Below are positions 24,201-35,797 of a stretch of DNA of 64,000 nucleotides, one piece after another; the stretch's first letter is position 1, and every line of letters begins with the position of its first letter. The translations under genes were made by a program, and so were the position numbers. The DNA is from Amaranthus tricolor (lineage: Eukaryota; Streptophyta; Magnoliopsida; Caryophyllales; Amaranthaceae): NCBI RefSeq assembly GCF_026212465.1, contig NC_080061.1, positions 18,369,906 through 18,433,905 of the forward strand, in the 5' to 3' direction. The notes beneath the pieces were generated by a model. That model saw only the letters and a program-made list of their open reading frames with translations, searched no databases and was not told where the DNA came from.

Positions 24201-27200
24201 GGTGAGTGAAGCCTGAAGAGGGAGACCACGAGGCTGGCCTGAGAATCAAGAAGTGCTTTCTTGGGTATATACTGGTGAGGAGTGTGTGTGTTTCCGCATT
24301 TTACAGACTATCTCCAAAGTTGAGAGTGATTCAGTGCAAGATTGTGAGTCTGAGGGACCCAATCTTGGTGCATATGGGAGGGTGCAAGCATCTTTGTTTA
24401 TATTGTTGAAACTTGTGAGAGAACAAAATATTTGTATTTGTGACCAAACACTTTGTGGGTTCAAATAAACTATAGTGAGTAAGTTTGAGTATGTGTAATC
24501 TTAATGTAATTGTTGAATTATCATTAAAAAAATTTGGATTCAAGGGAGAGTACTTTTAAGTACCTATTAAACACTTGTGTTCTTGTTTTTCTTGCATTGT
24601 TTATATGTGTTACCTTATTGGCTCAGTTTTTGTCTATTCTTTTCATCTTTATTTGCTTAGCATCCTTTAAGTTAGAAATTTGGTCTAGTTTAACGGGTGA
24701 ACTTTCCTATCATAAGGCAAGATATGTTGGTTATTTCGTTGTTATAAAGGTTTGCGTATGGAATATGGATAATATAAAAGATTCAACAACCTACCTCTGG
24801 ATCCTTTAAATCGCTTGTTATTTTTTAACTCAGTATTTTTGACATAGATTGTAATTTGTTTTTCTAGCATGCTGCCTTCCCTGATCTGGATGCTTCAACT
24901 TCTTTCTTTGGCGTCTATGATGGTCATGGAGGTAAGAAGTGGAAAGTTAACCTTTTTAAGAAACAAACTTTTTTATATTGACATATATGAGTTTTATCGA
25001 CCTTGACATCATTTGAATGAGACGAGCCAATTTTGATTGTTGATACCAACAAAAACATTCTTGTGCTATTTTTCCTTCTAATTTTTTTGTGTGTGTGTGA
25101 AATGCAAGAGCATTATGAATTCTCACTAAGATTTTGATAGATTGTATGCTTAAGTTGTTTGATCAATGTCTTTATATTTTTACTAATGTGGATTAACCTG
25201 TTTGTTGATGCATGCTTTTTATTGCTACATGCTTGTGTATTCTTAATTCTAGTAAATTCATTTTTTGAGTCCTTTTTGTTCAGTTTTCATCTATACACTT
25301 CTAAAGCCACTATTGAATTTCAGCATTATGAACCATCTATTTGATTCTTTTTCTATTAGTTTCAATCCGTGTATGAATCATTTCTTTTAGCTGTAGTTTT
25401 AGAAGCATTACAAGGATCTGACACTAATGCTAAAATAGATATCTAGATCTAAAGAAGAGGAAAAGGAAGGCTTGTTTCTTTCAATAACTTGGTAGAGATT
25501 GTCTTGTGATAGTCTTGCTAGTCAAATCTCATGTTAAAAGTTTCTCAATTCTCATTATCTTTAAACAAACACCCCGTAAGAGGACTAGGCCTTTTGAATG
25601 CTTTGTTAGCTTTTTAGTAAGGGTGCAACAATTTATTGTTGTTATTGATATGAAGTGTGCTTTATATGGCTTTAGGCTTGGGTGAAGAATAGATTTCGCC
25701 CCTACCACATCTATGCTCACTGTTGTTAAATTTAATCCTCTGTTTTGAGTTTGCTAAAAAAAACCTCACCAGTAGGAGTACCGTTTGGTGATAGATCATG
25801 TAGCAAAAGTGATGTCTCAAGCAAGGAATATGGAATGCGTTTTTATGGTTTCATGATATCAACACAGATTTTTTGGACAGTTACAGTTTTCTTGGTTGAA
25901 TTGATCTTTTAAAGTGATTTTCACATCCCTTGTTGATGTAAAGTTGTTGTTATGTTATTGTGTATATTTTACCTATACTTTGTTTGTGGTGTCCTTGTTG
26001 GTTACTTTTTGCATATAAAGAATCTCATGTGCAAACATTTCAAGTATGTTGGTACATGGTGATACTGATGCTTTATAAGATTTCCTTTAGGCTATGCAAT
26101 GGTGGTCGGATTTTTAAGCTATATCTATGTAAAATTCCTGTTCTCATTAATGATCAAACATTAATTGTTCAAAGGAAAAAAGAAAATATCTCCTATGCGT
26201 TTCTGGAAGTAATGCTTGTAGAACTGATTAACTTTGTAAATTGGATCGCCACCCATGTTCTTTAGTGATCTAATTTCAACAACTCTGTTTTGTAAGGCTT
26301 GACATTTTTACACCCATTTAGTGTCAACCTACGTTAGGAATTTGCTTTGCTAGCTTCTATACTTGATGATGTAGTGGATATTAGACTTCTATTAGCTAAT
26401 TGCTTTATTAACAAGAATACAACATTGATTCATTTCTCTTCTCACACTTTTCCCGTAAGATATTCATTAGTATATGAACTTTATTTAAAAAGCGTGCCGC
26501 GCTTTGTGTCTTATGTGCGTCGAGCTCAGACTTGGATGAAAACGTCTCAGCTAGATGACGCAAAGCCCACTAAAAGAGGCGTGCGCCTTGATGCGTTTCA
26601 CGCCTTGTGTGCCTGGTGCTTCCTTGTGGAGCTGAGCTATTAACTTATGCTTGTATGATCGAAAAAGAAATAAAATAAGTTCGAATAATCGTTGCTTTTT
26701 TAAAAAATAACAAAAGGCATGTGAAGAAGGAAATAACTTTAGGTTTTTTTTCATATTCTCATTCTAATAATTTTGTGCTAAAGTGGTGTTTACCGTAAGG
26801 ATAATGAATATTTTGAAGCTTATTGATACTAATATAGGAATATCTTCTTAAAGTATTATATATGTTTTTAAATTGAATGTAATCTTTAGCGAAAAAGTGT
26901 GTCTCGCCTACATAAAGCTCACTTCGACCTACACTTTGCGTCTTGGCTCTAAGGACCTTTTGTGCCTTAGTGCACCTCGCGCTTTTTAAAACTCAGTATA
27001 TGACAAGGAGTGGTTGAACACGTAACGCCCTTGCCAGATGTTGATAAATGTGTTTTTGTATGTTGCCAATGCTTTGTTTTCGTAGGTAAAGTAGTGGCCA
27101 AGTTTTGTGCAAAATACCTTCATCAACAAGTACTTAAGAGTGAAGCATACTCTGGTGGTGACTTATCAACAGCTCTGCAAAAAGCTTTCTTTAGGTGAGA

Positions 27201-30200
27201 ATATATTTACGTTGGAATTAAATATGACTTTTTGCCTTTTCAATTGTTGGGTCATAGGCTTTTGGGCCTAGATGGCCTGCATATATCTAAATGACCCAGA
27301 AGTTATGTGAAAGTCAAACCTTATATGCCTTTGTTTTATTCGATGTTTGGCATCCATAACTTTATAGATGTATGTCTGAGATCAATAACTTTGTTTCATT
27401 CAAGAAATGATTGTAAAAGCAAATTGGGTAATGTGCCAATAACGCAATATAGAAAAACATATATCTAGACATCATTGCTTAGTGCTCCATCTTATATCTT
27501 GCACTCCAACATATTAATATTTAGAATAGTATGACTTAATAATGTGGACTTTTGATGGTGAGAGGCTAATGGGTTCAACATTGGTGGATTAAAAGGATGG
27601 CAATCTTTTTCTGAAGCTTGTGCCTTTTTCCAGCTCTTTTGTTTATAACAAGCTTCCTACCAGTAACCTTTACTTTTATCTTGGCTTTTACTTTAATTAC
27701 TTACTGATACTAATTTGTTGAGAGGAGAAATACATATAATGATCAAACTTTTATCTAGCCTTACATCTACTAGAGAGTATTTATTGCACTAGCCTACTCT
27801 ACTATGATTTATATATTTATGAAAAATACCATTTTTCTCTATTGCTCTAGTCGTATTACTCTTTTGTTCTGGTGTTTTGATGATAATTGTTGAATCATTG
27901 CAGGATGGATGAAATGATGCGTGGGCAAAGAGGATGGAGAGAGTTAGCTGTTTTGGGTGATAAAATAAACAAATTTACTGGAATGATAGAGGGGCTAATA
28001 TGGTCTCCAAGGAGTGGTGATGGCAATGAGCATGATGATGATTGGGCCTTTGAGGATGTGGGTACTATTATTACACAACTACTATACGTTATGATATTAA
28101 TAAAACATTTTTTAGTGTTTGTATGTCGTATATATAATTTTGTGTCTGCTCAAGTTCTTTCATTTGTATTCCATTAAATCATGTGCAGTTCTTATTTATG
28201 TGAAGTTTCACATGACGTTTGCTATCAAGGGTTAATCGAAATAACCTTTTTGTTAATTTTATTATTGACAAGGGTAAGGTTGCCTACATCCGACTATCCT
28301 AACCCCACTGTTGATGGAATCCACTTAATGATAATGGAGTAATGGAATGTTGTTGTTGTATTTCTTCCCTTTGCCTTTCTCATATTGTGACAATTTAAAT
28401 TAAAATCAAATTATGATAATATGGAATTCAATTCTTGTTTGTTTCACTTGAATTTGATTATTGATTTTATGATAGCTTTGGACTTGAAGAAGCACCGGTA
28501 TTTTAATTCTTCACTTTGAATCGTTGTTCATTGAAAATCCTGTAACTCAATTCTGATCATTCAGCTTTGTTTAGCAGCTCTTTCTTTTTGTCATAGAAGT
28601 TATGAATTTTATTGTTGATTCTTTATTCTTTTCATATACTTCTTCAATTTTTATTTATGCATACATTCGCTTTTACCTAAATGGACTATAATAAAATGGC
28701 TCGTTAAATCATGTGTACTTCTTATTGATATGAAGACATAGCTAATGTTTGGTCTCGAGGGTCAATTGGAAACAACCTCTTTGTTATTATAAGGGCAAGG
28801 TGGCGTACTTTGTCTCGCCAAATCCTGCTTGGGAGCCAATTGAGGGAATTGGGATAATGGAATGTTTAGGCCTTCTGATTTTATATGCCTTGATGATGTT
28901 TCAAAATAAAAATTGAAGTTTGACAATATAAAGAACATAATACTTATGAAAGGGAACATCCTAGATGTGCTCAAAACAATGTCTATGAAATGAGATGTTT
29001 CATTGTAAAATGCAACAGTAAATCACCTAGTTAAACCATATGCTCCAAATTGCTATGTTATTATTTTGTTGTTTTAGCATTGATTAAGTTGATACATTAA
29101 GCAGGGACCTCATTCGGATTTTGCTGGTCCCACTTCTGGATGCACTGCCTGTGTGGCTGTTCTTAGAAACAACCAACTTCTTGTTGCCAATGCTGGTGAT
29201 TCTCGTTGTGTGATTTCGAGAAAGGGTCAGGTAAATTTCACATATCAGCTTCTTGAGCTGGTAGCCGAGAAGAAGTTGATAATTCAACAATCTATCAGCT
29301 TGCTATTTTTCATAGAACTCCTTTCTTTCTTGATTTAATCATTATTTCATTCACAGGCTTATAATCTGTCTAGAGATCACAAACCTGAACTGGAAGCTGA
29401 GAGGGAGCGAATTTTAAGAGCTGGTGGGTTTATCCATGCTGGACGAGTGAATGGCAGTCTGAACCTTGCAAGAGCTATAGGTAGCCAAGCTCTTAAGTTT
29501 TTGTCGTTTTTTATTTGTCAAATATTTGTCTGTCAGGTATTTTTGTAAACAACTGCCAAGTATCTTGTTCTAATATTAATCTCCAGAGCATCTTTTAGTT
29601 TTCGTCATTAACAGACAATTCTAGTAATGCTGGTCAACTGAGTTGAAAACCTTTTTTGTTATTTGGCTTTGTGGTCTGATTCATTTGTGTTTCTGTTATT
29701 CTCTTTCTGTGTGTTTTTTTTGAGTTTAATTTTGGAGGGTAGGGGTGATATGTTGACTGGAATTTGTTTAAATGAATGGCATAAAATACTTGCTTTTATT
29801 TTCTTTTTTTTTATGTGAGCTCTTTGGAGAAATTGTCCGATTTATAAAGATAGAGTTAGTATATTACAACTTCCCTTATTGATTTTAATTATAAACATGA
29901 AACCTTAAGTTTCCCCAACTTTGTCAAATATCAATACAGTATAAACCGTGACAAGAAATTGTAAATCAAAAATTAACTCTCTACTATGGATGTAAGCGAA
30001 TATTTACTCAAGCAAAGCTCAACTTGGCCCTTGAGCTTGGAGCTGGTGGATTCAATGTAGCTTTCCTGCAAACTCGACCTATTAAGAAGTTATTTATATC
30101 TTTGAAAGAGAAATTCTGAGTATTTCCTAATACACGTTTGTCTTGGACAGGTGATATGGAGTTCAAGCAAAATAAATTTCTTCCTGTTGAAAAGCAAATT

Positions 30201-31844
30201 GTAACAGCAAATCCAGACATTAACACGGTTGGTATCTTGTTGTTGTCTTTGTTAATCCGTAGTCCTTACTGTTGTGTCCTACCTTGTTTCCTCTGACAAT
30301 CCATTTTATCCTTTCCTTCCGTTTCTTTCTTTTTCTATAAATAGGTTGAACTTTGTGATGATGATGATTTTCTTGTTCTAGCTTGTGATGGTATATGGTA
30401 AGCACTTCAAGCCTTCCCTTCCAATGTTGAATTCTATGAACTTTGCTTGACATTTTAATCTTTTGTGCTTGTCTGCTGTGCTGTTATTTAGTTACTCTTG
30501 CAAAAATACGTTTCAACTTGCTCAAAAGATCTGATCATGGACTGGGCTGCTGTTAGCAGAAAAAAGCTCATGCTAGGCCATATCTGATTAGTTGTGAACT
30601 CATGTTTTCCTAGTTATGATAAGAGGTGTTCATTCAAGTTATCTGGTCGATTTTGTGTCGGTTCACAATTGGATCATGTGTCTACATTGCTTTTGCATAA
30701 TTTTAAATTCATTGTGAAGTTGGCTCAAATTTGGTTTCGATAACAAGATCTGGTAAATATCGAGTCATCAAGTTACCTCTAGTTATGATGTTGTAGTAGA
30801 ATTTCCAAGGTCACTTCAACCCAGAATTTTCCATGTTAGGTCCTGTCACCTGTGTCTAATTTTTTCATTGCTTTCAAATCTTGCATGGCATATCAAGAGG
30901 ATATCTGATTAAATGGATATTCTATCTATTGTCATAATATAGTATTTACCAGTGTTATCACATGATTCGAAAAACGCGAATTATAGTCAGTTTTGGGATA
31001 TATCAGGTCATTTTGAGCAAATAACGAATAAAAATGAATTATGTTAACGGTCGTTATGTCGTGGAAGTAGACATCGCAGTGTGAATCTTAACTTGAATAT
31101 AATTCATTTTATCATAGTATAAGTTTTTTAGAAAATATGTTTAAATTAAAGCTTATAATAGATCTTTTAGAACCTAATACACTTCAAATAAAAGATGGAG
31201 ATCTAATGCATGCTCTATCTTGCCTCCAAATTACCAGATGGAGTTTAATATATGCTCAATCTTGGTAAATTGATGATCATTTGACTGATAATATTTTAGC
31301 ATCATTATATCCTCTTAAGCAGTGTTATCTATTCCTGATCTCACTTGCAACTTTTATCATGATAAAACTTGAGGACTGATTACTATATTGTTTTTTACAA
31401 AGGGACTGCATGTCAAGCCAGCAGCTTGTTGATTTTGTTCATGAACAATTGAATACTGTAAGTACACAATGACTGCTGCAAAATTGAGTACATTTAATTT
31501 TATCTGATTTAACTTCCAGATTTCAAGTTTAGCTTTTGATTCTGCACAAATTTTAAGCTTTGCTGTTCATGAAGAATTGTTCGAGTGAATCTGGTTGACA
31601 CAATGTCTGAACATTGCAGGAGACGAAACTATCTGCAGTGTGCGAGAGAGTGCTTGACAGATGTTTGGCCCCTTCCACTGCTGGTGGTGAAGGCTGTGAC
31701 AACATGACAATGATACTGGTTCGGTTCAAGAAGCCAATACAACAGGATACCTCTGTACCTAAAGCCGGTGAATCATCACAGTCTGAGCCACCAGTTACTG
31801 AAGCTGATTCTGAACAAGAACCAAAAGAGACTGAATCAAGCTAG
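21282..31844 (+). CDS. PP2C-type serine/threonine protein phosphatase, 367 aa, ten coding exons
   Basis: Exons: 21282-21398, 24868-24931, 27086-27194, 27904-28057, 29105-29230, 29357-29480, 30151-30227, 30345-30397, 31403-31457, 31620-31844. All join in frame at GT-AG borders and give 367 residues. The product is a Mg/Mn-dependent phosphatase that removes phosphate from Ser/Thr. Metal-ligand motifs are intact: MEDAHAAFPD (37-46), VYDGHGG (55-61), AGDSR (about 178-182), DGIWD (about 272-276) and CDNMT (319-323). The N-terminus [19 protein letters not shown] has Gly2, a possible myristoylation site, and matches the Arabidopsis PP2C21/PP2C60 type as I recall it. The C-terminal tail is acidic and Ser-rich, as in relatives. 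It appears functional. Introns are long (up to 3.5 kb) and full of repeats. The exon 4 donor is GTGGGT and the exon 7 donor GTTGGT, both weak. Confidence 0.95.
22351..22598. repeat. Fold-back MITE in PP2C intron 1
   Basis: The left end has GTGTTTGGATAACA then AGAGGGGAAGGGGAGGGAA. The right end is the rough reverse complement, CCTTTCCCTTCCTTTTCCTC then CCATCCAAAC. GTTTGGAT...ATCCAAAC ends with purine/pyrimidine arms are a widespread plant MITE type. No clear target duplication was found. Confidence 0.65.
22951..24660 (+). mobile_element. LTR-like retrotransposon remnant in PP2C intron 1
   Basis: Features typical of an LTR: a hairpin-rich GC patch at its left end (22951-23001), a TATA box with TSS-like context (AACTCTATAAATAGGACTC near 23945), and a downstream leader ending in CTTGTGTTCTTGTTTTTCTTGC (shown in two parts: CTTGTGTTCTTG, TTTTTCTTGC). 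It also holds a 2x ~405-bp internal tandem repeat. No protein domains remain, and I could not place terminal TG/CA or target duplications, so the limits are approximate. A solo LTR is the likeliest explanation. Confidence 0.45.
23265..23860 (+). repeat. Two-copy tandem repeat, period about 405 bp
   Basis: The block TCGACCAGGTGACCTTGCA ... AGAAATGGAATCTCACTACA ... TCTATCAAGACCCTAA ... GGTCACTCAGTTGC (about 23269-23455) recurs about 405 bp later as GCGACCAGGCCACCTTACA ... AGAAATGGAATCTTCATACA ... TCCATCAAGACTCTAA ... GGTCACCCAGTCGC (about 23674-23845). Confidence 0.7.
26485..26989. mobile_element. MITE-like inverted-repeat element in PP2C intron 2
   Basis: The left end, TTTAAAAAGCGTGCCGCGCTT then GAGCTCAGACTTGG, and the right end, CCAAGACGC in reverse plus CACCTCGCGCTTTTTAAA, are imperfect inverted copies with a GC-rich tip embedded in AT-rich intron. 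AAAAAGCGCGAGG-type termini are common among small plant repeats. No coding capacity. Confidence 0.6.
28224..28360 (+). mobile_element. Au-type SINE remnant in PP2C intron 4 (copy 1)
   Basis: It contains TCAAGGGTTAATCGAAATAACC, given here in two parts (TCAAGGGTTAATCG, AAATAACC), then GGGTAAGGTTGCCTACATCC, a C-rich stretch and a GTTGTTGTTG tail. This order matches the angiosperm-wide Au SINE, a tRNA-derived retroposon that depends on LINE machinery. Identification is from memory of the family layout. Confidence 0.6.
28752..28867 (+). mobile_element. Au-type SINE remnant in PP2C intron 4 (copy 2)
   Basis: GTCTCGAGGGTCAATTGGAA, ACAACCTCTTTG, AAGGGCAAGGTGGCGTAC and TGGGAGCCAATTGAG follow the same order as copy 1, 530 bp upstream, in the same orientation. 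The two copies diverge from one another. Confidence 0.58.
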
Positions 31845-31999
31845 TGTAGACAGTTAAAATTCTGTTCTGTGATCTGTCACAGATAAACATACAGAAATAG
31901 CTCTTTGTTGATTTTTCAGGTTGTATGTAAATGAAAGATGATTCCTCAACTCTCAAAGTGTTGGTAATATTTCTTCAATACATATAACAAACTATGGAG

Positions 32000-32740
32000 T
32001 ATTATGATAGGATGTACAGATGCTCTTGCTATAAGAATGTTATTTCCGAATTCCAGGTTTAGGAAATCGTAGATTTCCCCAACCCCAAGTTGTGGTTGTT
32101 CTTTCCGTCTCTTTTTTCTGCTCATTTTTTAAAAAAATCTATGTAATTCCACTGTATTCAGTTATTGCATATTTGTCCCGTCAATGGGAGAGCTTTCCCC
32201 GAGATAATAGTGATGTTAAAAGTTACAAAGGAAGAAGTGAGATTAAGATGGTCTCTAAGAAAACAACTCTATTTTCTTTCCTTTGTTGAACTTTTTTGAA
32301 GTACTGAGATCTCTTCTTTCATTGACTTTCTCCATTTTTAATTCTAGAGCACCTCTTTAGTATTTCATTGCTTTTCCATTATTCTGAGATACCGAGACCA
32401 TTGACCATTGTGCTTCAAATTTTGGATCATACATCTTAAGTGGAATTCCTGTTGTACTCCTTAGTTGCAACTCATATCTGCTAGTCATCTCCACACTGGA
32501 CATTTGCTAAGGCACATTATTAGGAGTTACATGGAATTCTAGTATTGCCCAAAGACATGAAATGGCAACAAATGAGATGCCCAAAGACATGAAGTGGCAA
32601 CAAATGAGATGAAGGAGCATTCATATGGGATCCAATAGTGTCAGGGGGGTCTTATATTGCAGGCGTCTAACGGGAAGACTATTGGTCTGATATGTAGCTG
32701 TAGCAAAAGCCTCGCACAAAAAATGGACGAGAACATGGAA
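32000..32740. other. Sequence between the PP2C gene and the Copia remnant
   Basis: No gene recognised. It contains a two-copy 33-bp direct repeat at about 32547-32612 (GCCCAAAGACATGAAATGGC / GCCCAAAGACATGAAGTGGC, each followed by AACAAATGAGAT). The left part holds the 3' flank of the PP2C gene; no canonical AATAAA was seen close to the stop. Confidence 0.5.
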
Positions 32741-33330
32741 TTCAAACATAAAAGCCCTGGTCATTTTAAGGAGGGTATGATTTTTTATTCAGTTATGATG
32801 TTTTGTTGTGGAGTATCAGAACAAGTATTTTGATGGATGAGGCAGTGTTCAATAAAAAAAATTTCATGTTGTGATTAACATACCACCCATTATCAGATCG
32901 TAAAATTTGAATTTTTTTATGAAATTGGGCGAGAATTATTATATAAAAAGTAACAAAAACATCATACATTTCAGAATTATGTTTAAAAAACTAAAACCCA
33001 ACTCATGCGAGTATAGTACTCTAGAAACAAGACATGATAAGAAAAAACATGGAAAGTAAGTTATGGGGCATGACCCCAAACATCAGAGTGAACTAGCATA
33101 TGTGGCATATTAGCATAAAATAAACTAGAATAATAACAATGTTTATGACTTTTTTTCCAAGACATAAGCTTCGCAATCCAAAGACACATTTAAATTGCGT
33201 AAAGAAGGGAAAATATGTTTTAAATACCTTCAGGAATGATCACCTAAACGATAACGTCGCATCCATTATTGATGTTTAGTGGACCCATTAGCTAGCATAG
33301 CATGACCTTGTTGAATCACATTATCCAAAT
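32740..33330 (-). pseudogene. Copia GAG-pre-integrase and integrase fragment
   Basis: The minus strand gives RRYRLGDHS and YLKHIFPSLRNLN (the pre-integrase WHxRLGHPS-type region) at about 33270-33190. A MPHMLVHSDVWGHAP block holds the first catalytic Asp at about 33110-33060, and QILRSDNG, near the second catalytic Asp, lies at about 32910. The frame is broken repeatedly and the PQQNG region is only readable after a shift. Confidence 0.75.
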
Positions 33331-33701
33331 AATATAAGCCTTCTCATTCAGTACCACATTTAATGATCATCTCAATCCAAGGCATCATGCACATTACATC
33401 CTTCAGAAGACATGAGAACATGACAATTAAGCTCTTTAGTCAATTGATCAATAGTTACCAGTTTATGCGAAAAGTTAGGAATCAAGAGGTAATTCTTTAA
33501 ATGAAAAGAAGATGAAATATAAACAGTGCCAACCTTATCCACATGAACTCACTCCCATTGGTAGTTTATATGTGAGTACGATTTGTGGGTACCATGAACA
33601 AAAGGTATTTAGGGTCAAATGTCATTGTATCTGATCTGTTACCCTACAATTAAAAATCTCAGTAGAGGATTCTAGTTTGTATAATAGGCCTACTCCTCCT
33701 C

Positions 33702-33926
<225 letters not shown>

Positions 33927-34289
33927 GTTGGATTGTTTCGTGAGTTGGGTTCGATTTTTGGGCTTTTTTGGGCTTAGGTAGGGCTGTTAGGGTTTTTAGG
34001 GTTTTATTAGATGGAGGTGGAAGCTTTCATATACAAACGCAAAAAAAAAAAAAGAAAAATAGAAAACCTTATTTTCTCCTCCCCTCAATGAATCTTTCTC
34101 CTTTATCTTCCTATTTACTCTCACTCTCACGGATAACATCCCCCCTTCCTAAGTGATACCAACCTCCATCTGTTAGTGGCGATTCCTTGCCGAAGTGTTC
34201 TGCAACAAAAAGATTAGCCTTGTCGTTGGTTCGGTTAACTGAATCCTTAGTGGTGACCTTTCTCTTTTGTAGGTCTTCCCACCACTTTG

Positions 34290-35200
34290 GATAACCGTTG
34301 AACTTGAAACACTCATTTTAGGTGTGTTGACACAGTGACTGTAATTCAGATGAGTCTTTTCGTCACCATCTTATTGGAGTGAGGGCTTAAATATTGGTTT
34401 GGCATAGCTAACATACTACCAACTTTCGAGATACTTGGTCCCAATGATGACTCGCCGGACATGATACCCCATTGCACGAGTTCACATCGATTGATGGCAT
34501 AGGCCACATCCACAGTGGGTAAAATCTTGATTGAGAAGATATCGATGTTTTTTGTCCAATGGATCCTTAATTCTAGTGAGAAATTGGTAGACACGGTTTC
34601 TTTGGATAAATATGTTGAGCGTTTTGATGCCTTCTGCAAAACTATTGAGTTTGGCATTCAACAATTAATCTCTTTCCATAGGACATTGGTCTTGCCATAA
34701 AAAACTTCAATGGAGTCTTTGTTTTGGGTGAGGGATGCGACCTTTGAACAGAAATCAAAGATATGAAGGTCATCCCTTTCTAGAGATCTTGAGTAGGGCA
34801 TAATCAAGAAATTCGTTGACTAGGTCACGTCATCCTCCTCTATGATCCATGAAATAATCGTGGAATCATGTTGGGTCCATTGCAGAGATGTCAGGTTAGT
34901 GGTGGTTGGAGAAACAACTTGTGATATAATTGAGTTTTCCTGGACCATCAATTGCGATGTGTATTATTTACATCACTAGGTGTAATTGTTTTAGGTCAGT
35001 TTTTTGACCACCCGAACCGCTGGTGTTGAGGTATCACAAGGTGATGAAGGAGGATTCATTCGTTAGAAGAGTTGGAACATATGTTCCATTTGTTCCAGTG
35101 GAGATCATTAAGTTTGTTTGGTTAAAATTATTTGATGGGTCTACCATCACAAGTAAGCTATAGGTAGATGATGAGAATCGATGAGGAGGCCTTTAGGTTC
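34290..35200 (-). pseudogene. Copia gag (UBN2-like) fragment
   Basis: Successive frames on the minus strand give FISWIIEEDD, IFDFCSKVASLTQNKDSIEV and FYGKTNVLWKEIN at about 34830-34690. VYQFLTRI..PLDKKHRYLL and ILPTVDVAYAINR...GIMSGES follow at about 34590-34450, then CFKFNGYPKWWEDLQK near 34290. This is the usual order of a plant Copia gag ending near its zinc-knuckle region. Frameshifts lie between the blocks. Confidence 0.8.
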
Positions 35201-35235
35201 CAAATCTGAACTTATGACTCTGATACCAAGAAGAA

Positions 35236-35797
35236 AAGTAAAACCTATTTTGGAGTTTTGAATGCTTGTTTTTTTGTATTATTAATGAATGGAAATGCAA
35301 CCAATGTTTATACACAATAAAGAGATATAGGTTTTTAAATAAAGAAATTAGTATCTAATATGAATATACTAAAAAAAAAATAAAATAACACATTTGATTA
35401 TAATAGAAGTAAATACCATCCTCACAAATTAAATTTTAATTTTATTTGTAACACTCATGTCATGTATTTTCCTGTTTTATATATTGCAAAATGTTATACA
35501 AATATTGAAAAATAATAAAATTATTTAAATTGTGTGAATAATAATATTAAAAAAGTTAAAATGTCTAAATGAAAATGAAAAAAATTAACGAGACGGGGAG
35601 CTTGAAATTGGAACTAGCAAAATCAAGGGGCCACCGGACTAGTACTATTTATTCCTTCGTTTACAATTGGTTCAACTTGAAGGCAGTGCATTTCCTTGAG
35701 TGGGGGGCTGTCCTCTGAAATTCTCTTTCTTTTCTTCTTTATTGTTAAACTTCCCCATTTTCTCTGTGATTTTATCTATCAGTTCTTCAAAACCCAC
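35236..35797. other. Upstream region of the zinc-finger gene
   Basis: The left half is probably the remains of the Copia 5' LTR (minus orientation). The last ~100 bp before 35798 are pyrimidine-rich (TTCTCTTTCTTTTCTTCTTT) and are likely promoter and leader of the zinc-finger gene. No clear TATA box was found. Confidence 0.4.
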
